Source: Bacillota bacterium (GTDB lineage Bacteria; Bacillota; Clostridia; Acetivibrionales; DSM-1351). Taken from it: 40,959 nucleotides of DNA. The stretch spans positions 1 through 40,959 of the forward strand of contig JAEVZU010000091.1 of the NCBI GenBank assembly GCA_023392075.1, read 5' to 3'. Shown piece after piece: positions 1 to 6,287 of the stretch. The notes under the pieces are model-generated. The model did not search any database. It worked only from the letters and a program-made list of their open reading frames with translations, and was not told the DNA's origin. Position 1 is the first letter of the stretch. Each line of letters starts with the position of its first letter. A program made the translations under genes and the position numbers.

Positions 1-64
1 TATACATTGTCAATAGAGGGTCATAGTATTAAAAATTAAAATTCAAACTTAGGAGGTTAAACTT

Positions 65-448
65 ATGCCAGCTTTTGCAAATCCCTTTCAGGGAAATGTG
101 GACCGGAAATTGACAAAACAGGAACTGATTCAGGCAATACGTCTGGACATAGCCGGTGAACTTGAGGCCATATATGTTTATGATGCACATGTTCAGGCAA
201 CTGACGATGAAATTGCAAAAAAAATCATCGGTGATATTCGCGATGAAGAAAAAGCTCATGTAGGAGAACTGATGACACTTTTGAGGATACTTGATCCCCA
301 GGAGGCAGAATTGTTTGCGGAAGGGGAATCAGAAGTTAAGGAAATGCTGAATGATCTAGGTATTTCAAAACCTTCTGACGAGCCAAATACTCCTTCTGCT
401 CCTCAATTAACCATCGGAAGCCTGCTAAATGAAAATAATAATGAATGA
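65..448 (+). CDS. Encapsulated ferritin-like protein (EncFtn), encapsulin cargo
   Basis: A 127-residue ferroxidase that should oxidise Fe(II) and pass mineral iron into an encapsulin shell. The ferritin-like half-domain covers about residues 15-80. Glu32, Glu62 and His65 fall at the same positions as the metal ligands known for Rhodospirillum rubrum EncFtn. A Pro/Ser-rich linker (about 100-113) leads to the C-terminal sequence LTIGSLLNE (115-123), which matches the cargo-loading peptide that docks cargo inside family 1 encapsulins. The shell gene follows 30 nt downstream, as expected for a cargo-shell operon. The site TAGGAGGT (50-57) sits just upstream of the ATG. The protein is acidic with no signal peptide, so it is cytosolic. 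Ligand positions, targeting peptide and neighbour all agree. Confidence 0.93.
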   Translation: MPAFANPFQGNVDRKLTKQELIQAIRLDIAGELEAIYVYDAHVQATDDEIAKKIIGDIRDEEKAHVGELMTLLRILDPQEAELFAEGESEVKEMLNDLGISKPSDEPNTPSAPQLTIGSLLNENNNE

Positions 449-478
449 TAAATGTTAATGAATCAGGAGGTGGAATGT

Positions 479-1294
479 ATGAATTATCTATCAAGAGAAG
501 GTTCTCCGGTTTCTGGGGAACTATGGGAACAGATCGATAAAGCGGTTGTTAAGGCTGCCCGCAGCATTTTGACAGGCAGGCGTTTTCTGCATATTTTCGG
601 TCCTGTTGGTATCGGTGTAGGCAGCATAAATATAGATGATGCCGAATCTGTTGCTGAAGAAGCTGGTGACGGCTTCATTGCCATGAAGGGGAGAAAGTAC
701 GCGGAGATTCCAGCCATATATGATGACTTTACGCTATTGGGCAGAGACATTGAAATCCATGAGAAATCAGGGTACCCCGTAGATCTTTCAAAAGCCATGG
801 ATTCTGCCCAGGCCTGTGCCCTGAAGGAGGAAAAACTCATTTTCTTCGGAAATGAAGCCGCAGGCTATGAGGGACTGTTGACCGCTGCAGGAACCCATAA
901 ATTAAAAAGAAAAGACTGGTCAACAGGTGAAAATGCATTTACAGACGCAGCTGCTGCAATTGAACTGCTGGTTTCGGAGGCCATTTACGGCACCTACGCC
1001 CTGACTGTCAGTCCCGACCTATATATGCAGATGCAGCGGCTGCAGGAAGGAACTGGACTGTTGGAAATAGACCGGGTTAATAAACTGCTGGACGGGCATG
1101 TATATAAAAGCCCGGTTCTTGGCAAGGGCAAAGCAGTTCTTGTATGCTCCGAACCTAAAAACATGGATTTAGTAATCGGACAGGATATTTCAACCGCTTA
1201 TTTGGAGCAGAAGGATTTAAATCACAGCTTTAGGGTATTGGAAACTGCATTGCTGAGAATAAAGCGAAGGAAAGCAATTGTTGTATTCGAATAA
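479..1294 (+). CDS. Encapsulin nanocompartment shell protein (family 1, linocin M18-like)
   Basis: A 271-residue HK97-fold shell protein that self-assembles into a protein nanocompartment. I chose the ATG at 479 because AGGAGG (465-470) lies 8 nt before it and the protein then begins MNYLSREGSP, a typical encapsulin N-terminus; an in-frame upstream ATG has no such site. Family hallmarks include the early LSR...LW.QID segment, the RRFLHIFGP.G.G stretch near residues 35-48, and the C-terminal S..F.VLETALLRIKRRKAIVVFE-type ending. Length fits T=1 family 1 shells (about 265-285 residues). It lies directly after the EncFtn cargo gene and before rubrerythrin, so the unit is an iron-storage and oxidative-stress organelle. 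Confidence 0.95.
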   Translation: MNYLSREGSPVSGELWEQIDKAVVKAARSILTGRRFLHIFGPVGIGVGSINIDDAESVAEEAGDGFIAMKGRKYAEIPAIYDDFTLLGRDIEIHEKSGYPVDLSKAMDSAQACALKEEKLIFFGNEAAGYEGLLTAAGTHKLKRKDWSTGENAFTDAAAAIELLVSEAIYGTYALTVSPDLYMQMQRLQEGTGLLEIDRVNKLLDGHVYKSPVLGKGKAVLVCSEPKNMDLVIGQDISTAYLEQKDLNHSFRVLETALLRIKRRKAIVVFE

Positions 1295-1373
1295 AACCGT
1301 TATTTATTATGAAGGATAGATCAATAGTTCCTTTATTAGTTAGTAATTTAAATTGATAAGGAGGATTTATAAA

Positions 1374-1928
1374 ATGTCTGTAAAAAATGCAATGACATCC
1401 GAATTTCTGCAATCGGCCTACGGGGGAGAGAGCATGGCACACATGCGTTATCTGGCCTGGGGTGATATAGCTAAAAAAGAAGGCTACCCCAATGTTGCAA
1501 AACTCTTTGAAGCCATTTCCCATGCAGAAAGGGTACACGCAACAAACCATTTCAGGGAAATCGGAGGAGACACAGCCGATTCGGCTGTTACAGCCGGAGC
1601 TGTATTTGGTAACGGAAAAACATACGATAATCTTCAAGGGGGTATAAATGGTGAGCTGCATGAGGTAGAGCAAATGTATCCTGTTTACCTTAATGCCGCT
1701 CAATTCCAGAATGAGCCGGGAGCACAGCGTTCATTCCATTTCGCTCTTGAAGCTGAAAAAATACATGCCCAGCTTTTCAAGCAGGCACAGGACGCAGTAA
1801 AAGACGGTAAGGATATTGAGCTCAAATCCGTACATATCTGTCCGATTTGCGGTCACACCATACTTGATGAAGTTCCCGACAAGTGCCCGGTTTGCGGAGC
1901 CAAAAAGGAATTATACGTCAAGTTCTAA
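1374..1928 (+). CDS. rbr: Rubrerythrin
   Basis: A 184-residue non-haem diiron peroxidase that reduces hydrogen peroxide in anaerobes. An N-terminal four-helix ferritin-like domain (about 1-140) carries ESMAHMRY, EAISHAERVHA and the later EAEKIHA with the E..H ligand pattern. A C-terminal rubredoxin-like knuckle has two Cys pairs, CPICGH and CPVCGAKK, for a mononuclear Fe site. The start at 1374 follows AAGGAGGA (1359-1366); an upstream in-frame ATG at 1353 lacks a ribosome site. The gap to the encapsulin gene is 79 nt with no clear terminator, so it may be co-transcribed. The C-terminus (LYVKF) has no encapsulin-targeting peptide, so it probably acts free in the cytosol. Confidence 0.96.
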   Translation: MSVKNAMTSEFLQSAYGGESMAHMRYLAWGDIAKKEGYPNVAKLFEAISHAERVHATNHFREIGGDTADSAVTAGAVFGNGKTYDNLQGGINGELHEVEQMYPVYLNAAQFQNEPGAQRSFHFALEAEKIHAQLFKQAQDAVKDGKDIELKSVHICPICGHTILDEVPDKCPVCGAKKELYVKF

Positions 1929-1955
1929 TTTTGAGAACTGTCTTGTATAGTATAT

Positions 1956-2035
1956 GAGGCATATCAAAACTGAAACAATTGAAAATATATGTAAAAATAT
2001 ATTGCAATTGTCTCAGTTTGATATACCTCTTTTTT
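1956..2035 (+). terminator. Rho-independent terminator after rubrerythrin
   Basis: A long imperfect hairpin: GAGGCATATCAAAACTGA on the left pairs with TCAGTTTGATATACCTC on the right, with an inner CAATTG/CAATTG pairing, and it is followed by TTTTTT. It closes the encapsulin-rubrerythrin unit and separates it from the DUF2935 gene. Confidence 0.85.
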
Positions 2036-2124
2036 ATATTAAGAGAAATATTACTTATTGTAACACCTAATAATTTGTTAACATAATATACTAGCATAGT
2101 GAAGTTTAGGAAAGGTTGGTTTTA

Positions 2125-3060
2125 ATGTTATCAGGTTTTGAATTTGTCCGCCAATCTCTGGAGTTACATCTTTTTTTCGCTAGGATTATGAAAGAACATT
2201 CCTTTTTCCTTGAAGCAGGTTTTACAGCAAAAGATAGCAGTTACACCAGAAAAGCCGATGAGTTCAGAATGGAATTTGACAGGCTTTTAGTAGATGTTGT
2301 TTCAATATCCAACGGCATTGTCAGTCATTCGGTTATTCATTCGGGTGAAGTTTTTACGCCCTATACACTTGATGCGGAAACATTAACTTCATACTATTCC
2401 GGAGTCAGAATACCCACCAATATAACTCAGGCTGAAATTAACTTAATGGGTGGAGATACCGTCACAATAAATCCGTTTCTGGAGCATAGAGTTATTTCTA
2501 TTAATAACAGGGCCATCGTCCTTATAAACGCTCTCATAACGTTTAAGGAAACTGTCCTGAATAACGTTATGACCTGCAAAATGTTTACTTTCAATTACCC
2601 CCTGTTGATTGACCATATCCTGCGGGAAGCCAAATTGTATGTACGAATGGTTCAGCAGCTTCAAAAGAGGGAAGAAATGAGCATTGAAAGCGAAGCTCTG
2701 CAGCAGGAGCTATTCTGGAACAGAATAATGGCAGAGCATTCAAAATTTATCCGCGGGCTGCTTGACCCTACTGAAGACCAACTCATTAATACCGCCCATG
2801 ATTTCGGAAATGAATTTGACCGGCTGACAGAAGAGGCAAAGGCTGTTGTAGATATGACCATACCACTTGAAAAAGTGACTGAAGCCAGCTTGAGTGCAGT
2901 GCAAAGAATCCGTGATTTCAAAGAGCAGGGCACCAAGGGACTGCTTGAATGCAAAATAAAATCTATAATTATTCCGCTTTTAGGTGATCATACCCTGCGT
3001 GAGGCAAATCATTTTCTCAGATTACTAAAGCAATTCCAAATAAAACCAATAAATAAATAA
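2125..3060 (+). CDS. DUF2935 two-repeat ferritin/hemerythrin-like protein
   Basis: A 311-residue protein made of two homologous all-helical halves. Repeat 1 (about 1-185) has SLELHLFFARIMKEHSFFLE, EFRMEFDRLL and DHILREAKLYVR. Repeat 2 (about 195-311) has FWNRIMAEHSKFIRGLLD, GNEFDRL and DHTLREANHFLR. The regularly placed His and Glu residues (EH, then E, then H..RE) suggest a metal site in each half; a di-iron centre is inference. I chose the ATG at 2125, with AGGAAAGG about 9 nt upstream, over a TTG three codons earlier. The biochemical function of this family is not established to my knowledge. Its position next to rubrerythrin and encapsulin suggests iron or oxidative stress. Confidence 0.85.
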   Translation: MLSGFEFVRQSLELHLFFARIMKEHSFFLEAGFTAKDSSYTRKADEFRMEFDRLLVDVVSISNGIVSHSVIHSGEVFTPYTLDAETLTSYYSGVRIPTNITQAEINLMGGDTVTINPFLEHRVISINNRAIVLINALITFKETVLNNVMTCKMFTFNYPLLIDHILREAKLYVRMVQQLQKREEMSIESEALQQELFWNRIMAEHSKFIRGLLDPTEDQLINTAHDFGNEFDRLTEEAKAVVDMTIPLEKVTEASLSAVQRIRDFKEQGTKGLLECKIKSIIIPLLGDHTLREANHFLRLLKQFQIKPINK

Positions 3061-3276
3061 ATTATAATTGTGTTATCTTCATAATTTCTTCACGTGACAG
3101 TGGTATATTAACAATTAAAAGTTTGTTCTGAAAACGTTGTTAATGGATACTTTATTCCATCCAATTTATACCAACCCCCAATAAAGGGTTCAATAATATC
3201 GAATATTGTAGTATTATGAATTATGTTAACTAATTGTTAACTGAGATTATAAATATTGTTTACGAAAGGAGGTGAT

Positions 3277-3309
3277 ATGGTCAAACTTTATAACAGCAGA
3301 GAAATATGA
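3277..3309 (+). other. Possible 10-codon upstream ORF in the riboswitch leader
   Basis: ATG GTC ... ATA TGA encodes MVKLYNSREI. It is preceded by AAAGGAGGTGAT (3265-3276), a 12-nt perfect complement to the 16S rRNA 3' end. The ATG is only 4 nt from the GGAGG core, shorter than usual, so translation is uncertain. It ends just before the hairpin that precedes the c-di-AMP aptamer. Confidence 0.3.
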
Positions 3310-3311
3310 AA

Positions 3312-3482
3312 CAGTTTGCATACTGCTTAATCAATATGAGCATAAAGCGGCAAACTGAAGCAAGAAACAAAAATTTGCTGAATCCTCAGTTTGAGGTACG
3401 GAGGAACCAGGATACAGGGGGTTAATCCATTTTATGGTAGGGTGATCCTATTACCCGAACCCGGCAGCTAACTTCGGAAGCA
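3312..3482 (+). promoter_or_regulatory. c-di-AMP riboswitch (ydaO/yuaA type) with upstream hairpin
   Basis: The core (about 3370-3482) carries the class hallmarks in order: GCTGAATCC, GGTACGGAGGAACC, GGGGGTTAATCC, AGGGTGATCC, ACCCGGCAGCTAACTTCGG and a closing GAAGC. These match the ydaO aptamer, which binds cyclic di-AMP and usually switches cell-wall and osmotic genes off. A separate hairpin, CAGTTTGC (3312-3319) with GCAAACTG (3350-3357), lies 5' of it. The regulated gene is the cell-wall hydrolase starting 16 nt downstream. No separate terminator fits between aptamer and Shine-Dalgarno, so control may be at ribosome access, which is inference. The rest of 3061-3276 is AT-rich with no other feature I can support. 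Confidence 0.93.
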
Positions 3483-3498
3483 CACTATAGGAGGACCA

Positions 3499-4479
3499 AT
3501 GACAAAAAAATTAAACAAGGTACTGGCAGGTGGTTTTTTAGTTATTTCTTTCGCATTTGTTTCCTCATTTGCGATGGCAGCTACAGTACCCGGAAAAATT
3601 GCAGGTACCAATGTAAATTTTAGAAAGAATCCGACAGCCTCATCTTCAATTATTTCAAAATTGACCAACGCAAGCGTAACAGTTATTGATAAATCCAATG
3701 ACTGGTACAAGGTGTCTTATAACAAAAAGACAGGATGGGTAAGCGACGACTATTTGAAATTAACATCTGCAAATGGAATTATAAATGCAAATGGGGTTAA
3801 TTTCAGAACAGGCCCGGGTACCAGTACTAAAAAAATAACTTCTCTTAAAAAAAATACAGGTGTAGTTATTCTTGATACTGCAAACGGGTGGAACAAAGTC
3901 AAAATCGGAACAAAAATTGGATATGTAGCCTCCAATTTCGTAGCCAATTCTCCGGTTCAAACGGCTTCAGTTAAGGCCGCTGCAGTCAAATCCGCCACAA
4001 CCACAAGTGCTTCGGCAACCGCATTAAAAACTGCCGGCAAAGTATCACGCTCGATAACTGCTGCAACTTTGGCAGCAGCAGCAGTTGAGGAAGCACCTTC
4101 GATCAATGAACAGATCATATCATATGCAAAGCAACTCAATGGTGTCAAGTACTTATACGGCGGAAATACCCCTCAGACCGGCTTTGACTGTTCAGGGCTT
4201 ATCGGTTACGTTTACAAAAAGTTCGGAATTACACTAAACAGATCAGCTGAAGCTATGTATTCAAACGGAATAAAGGTGTCAAAAAGCCAACTGGAAGCAG
4301 GAGATATACTGTTTTTTGATGCATCCTCACGCAAAGCATCAGGCAGAATAGATCATGCAGGAATTTATCTGGGCGGAGACAGCTTTATCCATGCATCCTC
4401 ATCAAATGGTGAAGTGCGGATACAAAAGCTCTCGGAATACAGAGGTACTTATATTGGTGCCAAGAGAGTTATCAAGTAA
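3499..4479 (+). CDS. Secreted SH3b-SH3b-NlpC/P60 cell-wall endopeptidase
   Basis: A 326-residue secreted peptidoglycan hydrolase that should cut stem-peptide bonds such as D-Glu-diaminopimelate. The signal peptide is residues 1-28, ending FAMAA. Two bacterial SH3 domains follow (about 33-88 and 92-149), each with a VNFR..P motif and a GWV or GYV ending. An Ala/Ser/Thr-rich linker (150-200) precedes the NlpC/P60 domain (203-326). Catalytic Cys231 lies in GFDCSGL, His286 in RIDHAGIY and the third polar residue is His298 in FIHASS. The start follows AGGAGG (3490-3495). The c-di-AMP riboswitch upstream links its expression to cell-wall or turgor signalling, a known association for this switch class. 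Confidence 0.95.
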   Translation: MTKKLNKVLAGGFLVISFAFVSSFAMAATVPGKIAGTNVNFRKNPTASSSIISKLTNASVTVIDKSNDWYKVSYNKKTGWVSDDYLKLTSANGIINANGVNFRTGPGTSTKKITSLKKNTGVVILDTANGWNKVKIGTKIGYVASNFVANSPVQTASVKAAAVKSATTTSASATALKTAGKVSRSITAATLAAAAVEEAPSINEQIISYAKQLNGVKYLYGGNTPQTGFDCSGLIGYVYKKFGITLNRSAEAMYSNGIKVSKSQLEAGDILFFDASSRKASGRIDHAGIYLGGDSFIHASSSNGEVRIQKLSEYRGTYIGAKRVIK

Positions 4480-4517
4480 ATTTATTTTTTTATGCATTAG
4501 AGCTGGACGAAATTTCC

Positions 4518-4560
4518 AAAAGCTGCAAATCAGTTATTTACGATTTGCAGCTTTTATTTT
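4518..4560 (+). terminator. Rho-independent terminator after the NlpC/P60 gene
   Basis: AAAAGCTGCAAATC (4518-4531) pairs perfectly with GATTTGCAGCTTTT (4542-4555), followed by ATTTTG. It ends the cell-wall hydrolase transcript and may also serve the convergent methyltransferase transcript, although the U-tract is weaker on that strand. Confidence 0.88.
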
Positions 4561-4616
4561 GCCCAATGGAATGTAAATAAACACAGTAGTCTGTGGCATA
4601 AAAATTCATATACAGG

Positions 4617-5210
4617 TTACCGGATTTTCTCTCCAACTACTGCGAACAATTTTTCATCATCTACTTCAACTACAGTCCTGAAGCCGGAATTATTAAAATA
4701 ACCCCTTATAATTTCAGCTTCAGGCAAATAGTCTGCAGAAACCTCAATCGAAGCATTTTTATGGTGCGAATTAATTTCATCCCTGCTTTGCGAGTGGCAA
4801 ACAGCAATTTTACCGCCGGGTTTAAGGAATCTGCCCAACCTTTCGGCAGCTGTCACCTTATACTCAAAATGTGGAAATACTGAGTAACACATTATCAGGT
4901 CATACTGCTCAAGTTCTAATTCCAATTGGAATATGTCCCCGACAATAAACTCTATTTTAGAATCTGTATACTTGCTCCTTGCCACATCTATCATTTTTTC
5001 AGCTGTATCCACCGCAATGATCAGACCGGTATCTCCTATGCGGGAGGAAAGGTAGGGCAGCATTACTCCTGTTCCTGTTCCCACATCAATAATTTTTGAA
5101 CCGTTTTTAATAACAATCAGATCAAGTATGTCATTAATTTTCCGCTCATCATGCAGGCAGATATTATCCCAATTTTCAGCCATTGAATTGAAGAACTCCC
5201 TATGATTCAC
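4617..5210 (-). CDS. Class I SAM-dependent methyltransferase, substrate unknown
   Basis: A 197-residue methyltransferase of the Rossmann class I fold. Motif I is IIDVGTGTGVMLPYL (about 39-53), the acidic residue after beta 2 is in IIAVDTAEKM, motif II is FIVGDIFQL, and a motif-IV-like DLIMCYSVFPHFE follows. The substrate cannot be read from the sequence. The start is GTG at 5210, overlapping the end of the upstream ECF S-component gene by 11 nt, so the two are translationally coupled; an ATG nine codons later is the alternative. Coupling to a vitamin- or metal-type S component suggests it modifies or uses the imported compound, which is inference. Confidence 0.85.
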   Translation of the reverse strand: MNHREFFNSMAENWDNICLHDERKINDILDLIVIKNGSKIIDVGTGTGVMLPYLSSRIGDTGLIIAVDTAEKMIDVARSKYTDSKIEFIVGDIFQLELELEQYDLIMCYSVFPHFEYKVTAAERLGRFLKPGGKIAVCHSQSRDEINSHHKNASIEVSADYLPEAEIIRGYFNNSGFRTVVEVDDEKLFAVVGEKIR

Positions 5211-5742
5211 CGGACAATCCCTCTTTTCTTAATAATTTATTCCTGTCAAGTATCATAACTAATGCAGGTATAAAAACAATCTGTATTATGATTCCAGGTA
5301 TACTTCCCGTTATACTGCCGGCAACAAAGGCAACCGGTCCCGGAAGTTTTGCCGCAAAGAATACAGCCAGCACCCATACTGCCAATCCTGACACGATTCT
5401 TCCTGCTATCATGCTTGTAATCAAAGATATGTATACATTCAGCCTGAATTTCCTGTACAGCAGGCTTGCCGCAGCTCCGTAAGCTGCCAGCTCAAATACC
5501 ATAAAAGGCAGTACTGGAAACAGAGGCGGCATCCCGGTGAGAAAAGCGCTTAAAAGCGGTGTCAGGACCCCTACAAGAATTGCAAAGGGCAAACTGACAG
5601 CAAAACCTGCAATAAGAACCGGGATGTGCATGGGAAGAAAAGCCGAACCCAGGCCGAAGGCGTGAAAAATCATCGGCAGCAGCAGTCCTATTGCCATGGA
5701 TAAAGCCGATATAACCAATTCCCTTACTGATTTGTTTTTCAT
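5200..5742 (-). CDS. ECF transporter S component, substrate unknown
   Basis: A 180-residue integral membrane protein with about six hydrophobic helices, the size of ECF S components. It shows LGSAFLPMHIPVLIAGF, GVLTPLLSAFLTGMPP and FELAAYGAAASLLYR, a pattern I recognise from clostridial vitamin or metal S components. These capture the ligand and need a shared EcfT/EcfAA' module for ATP-driven uptake; no EcfT lies beside it. I chose the ATG at 5742 with GAAAGGAG before it, because residues encoded further upstream fall inside the regulatory leader. The substrate is not identifiable. Sharing a leader RNA with the divergent Nik/Opp-type importer suggests a related ligand, possibly Ni, Co or a metal chelate (inference). 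Confidence 0.8.
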   Translation of the reverse strand: MKNKSVRELVISALSMAIGLLLPMIFHAFGLGSAFLPMHIPVLIAGFAVSLPFAILVGVLTPLLSAFLTGMPPLFPVLPFMVFELAAYGAAASLLYRKFRLNVYISLITSMIAGRIVSGLAVWVLAVFFAAKLPGPVAFVAGSITGSIPGIIIQIVFIPALVMILDRNKLLRKEGLSGES

Positions 5743-5764
5743 TATTAAAACTCCTTTCGCATTT

Positions 5765-5816
5765 AAATAAAAAACAACCACAAAAGTTTCAAAAAATCTG
5801 GTATCCTTTGTGGTTG
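5765..5816 (-). terminator. Attenuator terminator in the ECF S-component leader (segments 3 and 4)
   Basis: On the minus strand CAACCACAAAG (5806-5816) pairs with TTTTGTGGTTG (5775-5785), followed by TTTTTTATTT (5765-5774): a strong intrinsic terminator only 33 nt before the start codon. Its left arm can also pair with the right arm of the preceding conserved hairpin (5832-5841), giving mutually exclusive structures. Confidence 0.75.
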
Positions 5817-5831
5817 CAGTGTAAAATAAAA

Positions 5832-5920
5832 AAACCACAAACAGAGCTATTTCCACAGCATCCCTTCATGGTTTGATTTTTATAAAACAGGACAATTTTT
5901 TAATTTTAAGGCCTTCATGA
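5832..5920 (-). ncRNA. Candidate riboswitch or leader RNA of the ECF S-component gene (copy 1)
   Basis: On the minus strand, box 1 TCATGAAGGCCTTAA (5906-5920) lies near the predicted RNA 5' end. A hairpin follows 31 nt later: AAACCATGAA (5865-5874) with TTTGTGGTTT (5832-5841), enclosing GGGATGCTGT, GGAA and ATAGCTCT, and then a U-rich tract. The divergent leader (copy 2, 6097-6207) has the same boxes, order and fold, with sequence changes kept paired by G-U wobbles. No riboswitch class I know matches it. The ligand is unknown. Confidence 0.65.
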
Positions 5921-5935
5921 CCTTATTTCCAAAAC

Positions 5936-5965
5936 AATATATCACAAACTACCATGTCCGGTCAA
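5936..5965 (-). promoter_or_regulatory. Sigma-A-type promoter of the ECF S-component unit
   Basis: On the minus strand TTGACC (5960-5965) is followed after 18 nt by TATATT (5936-5941). The spacing and -35 are identical to those of the divergent promoter. Transcription would start about 5929, just before box 1 of the leader. Confidence 0.75.
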
Positions 5966-6052
5966 CAAAGAAATTTCTTGTATGAAATAATAAAATATAA
6001 TAAATATTTTCAGAAGATATTTTTAAAGATATCCTCAAATGTAATTTTTGTA

Positions 6053-6082
6053 TTGACCTAATATTATTACCTGTGTTATACT
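6053..6082 (+). promoter_or_regulatory. Sigma-A-type promoter of the Nik/Opp-type operon
   Basis: TTGACC (6053-6058), an 18-nt spacer, then TATACT (6077-6082). The predicted start near 6089 puts box 1 of the conserved leader within the first 20 nt of the RNA. Confidence 0.75.
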
Positions 6083-6096
6083 CACACAGAAAAAAG

Positions 6097-6207
6097 TCAT
6101 GAAGGCTTAAATTAAATTTTTTAATGTTTTAAATAAAAAATGAATACCAATAAATAAACCATGAAGGGAAGCTATATGAAATAGCTCTTTTTCATGGTTT
6201 TATTTTT
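6097..6207 (+). ncRNA. Candidate riboswitch or leader RNA of the Nik/Opp-type operon (copy 2)
   Basis: Box 1 is TCATGAAGGCTTAA (6097-6110). After 45 AT-rich nt comes a hairpin AAACCATGAA (6156-6165) with TTCATGGTTT (6191-6200), enclosing GGGAAGCTAT, ATGA and AATAGCTC, followed by TATTTTT. It aligns closely with the minus-strand leader (5832-5920). The hairpin plus U-tract can act as an intrinsic terminator 80 nt before the start codon. An alternative pairing of TGGTTTT (6195-6201) with AAAACCA (about 6227-6233) is possible. Confidence 0.65.
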
Positions 6208-6287
6208 GCCTGAAAGGAGAGATTCAAAAAACCACACCCCCAATTTTTATAATACAGGCTATTAAAATTTCGAGGAGGCTTTAAATA

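Noticed and set aside
5906..6200. The CATGAA/TTCATG inverted repeats as NikR or other protein operators
   Set aside because: The minus-strand copy breaks DNA symmetry but keeps RNA pairing by G-U wobbles, and both lie downstream of the predicted promoters.
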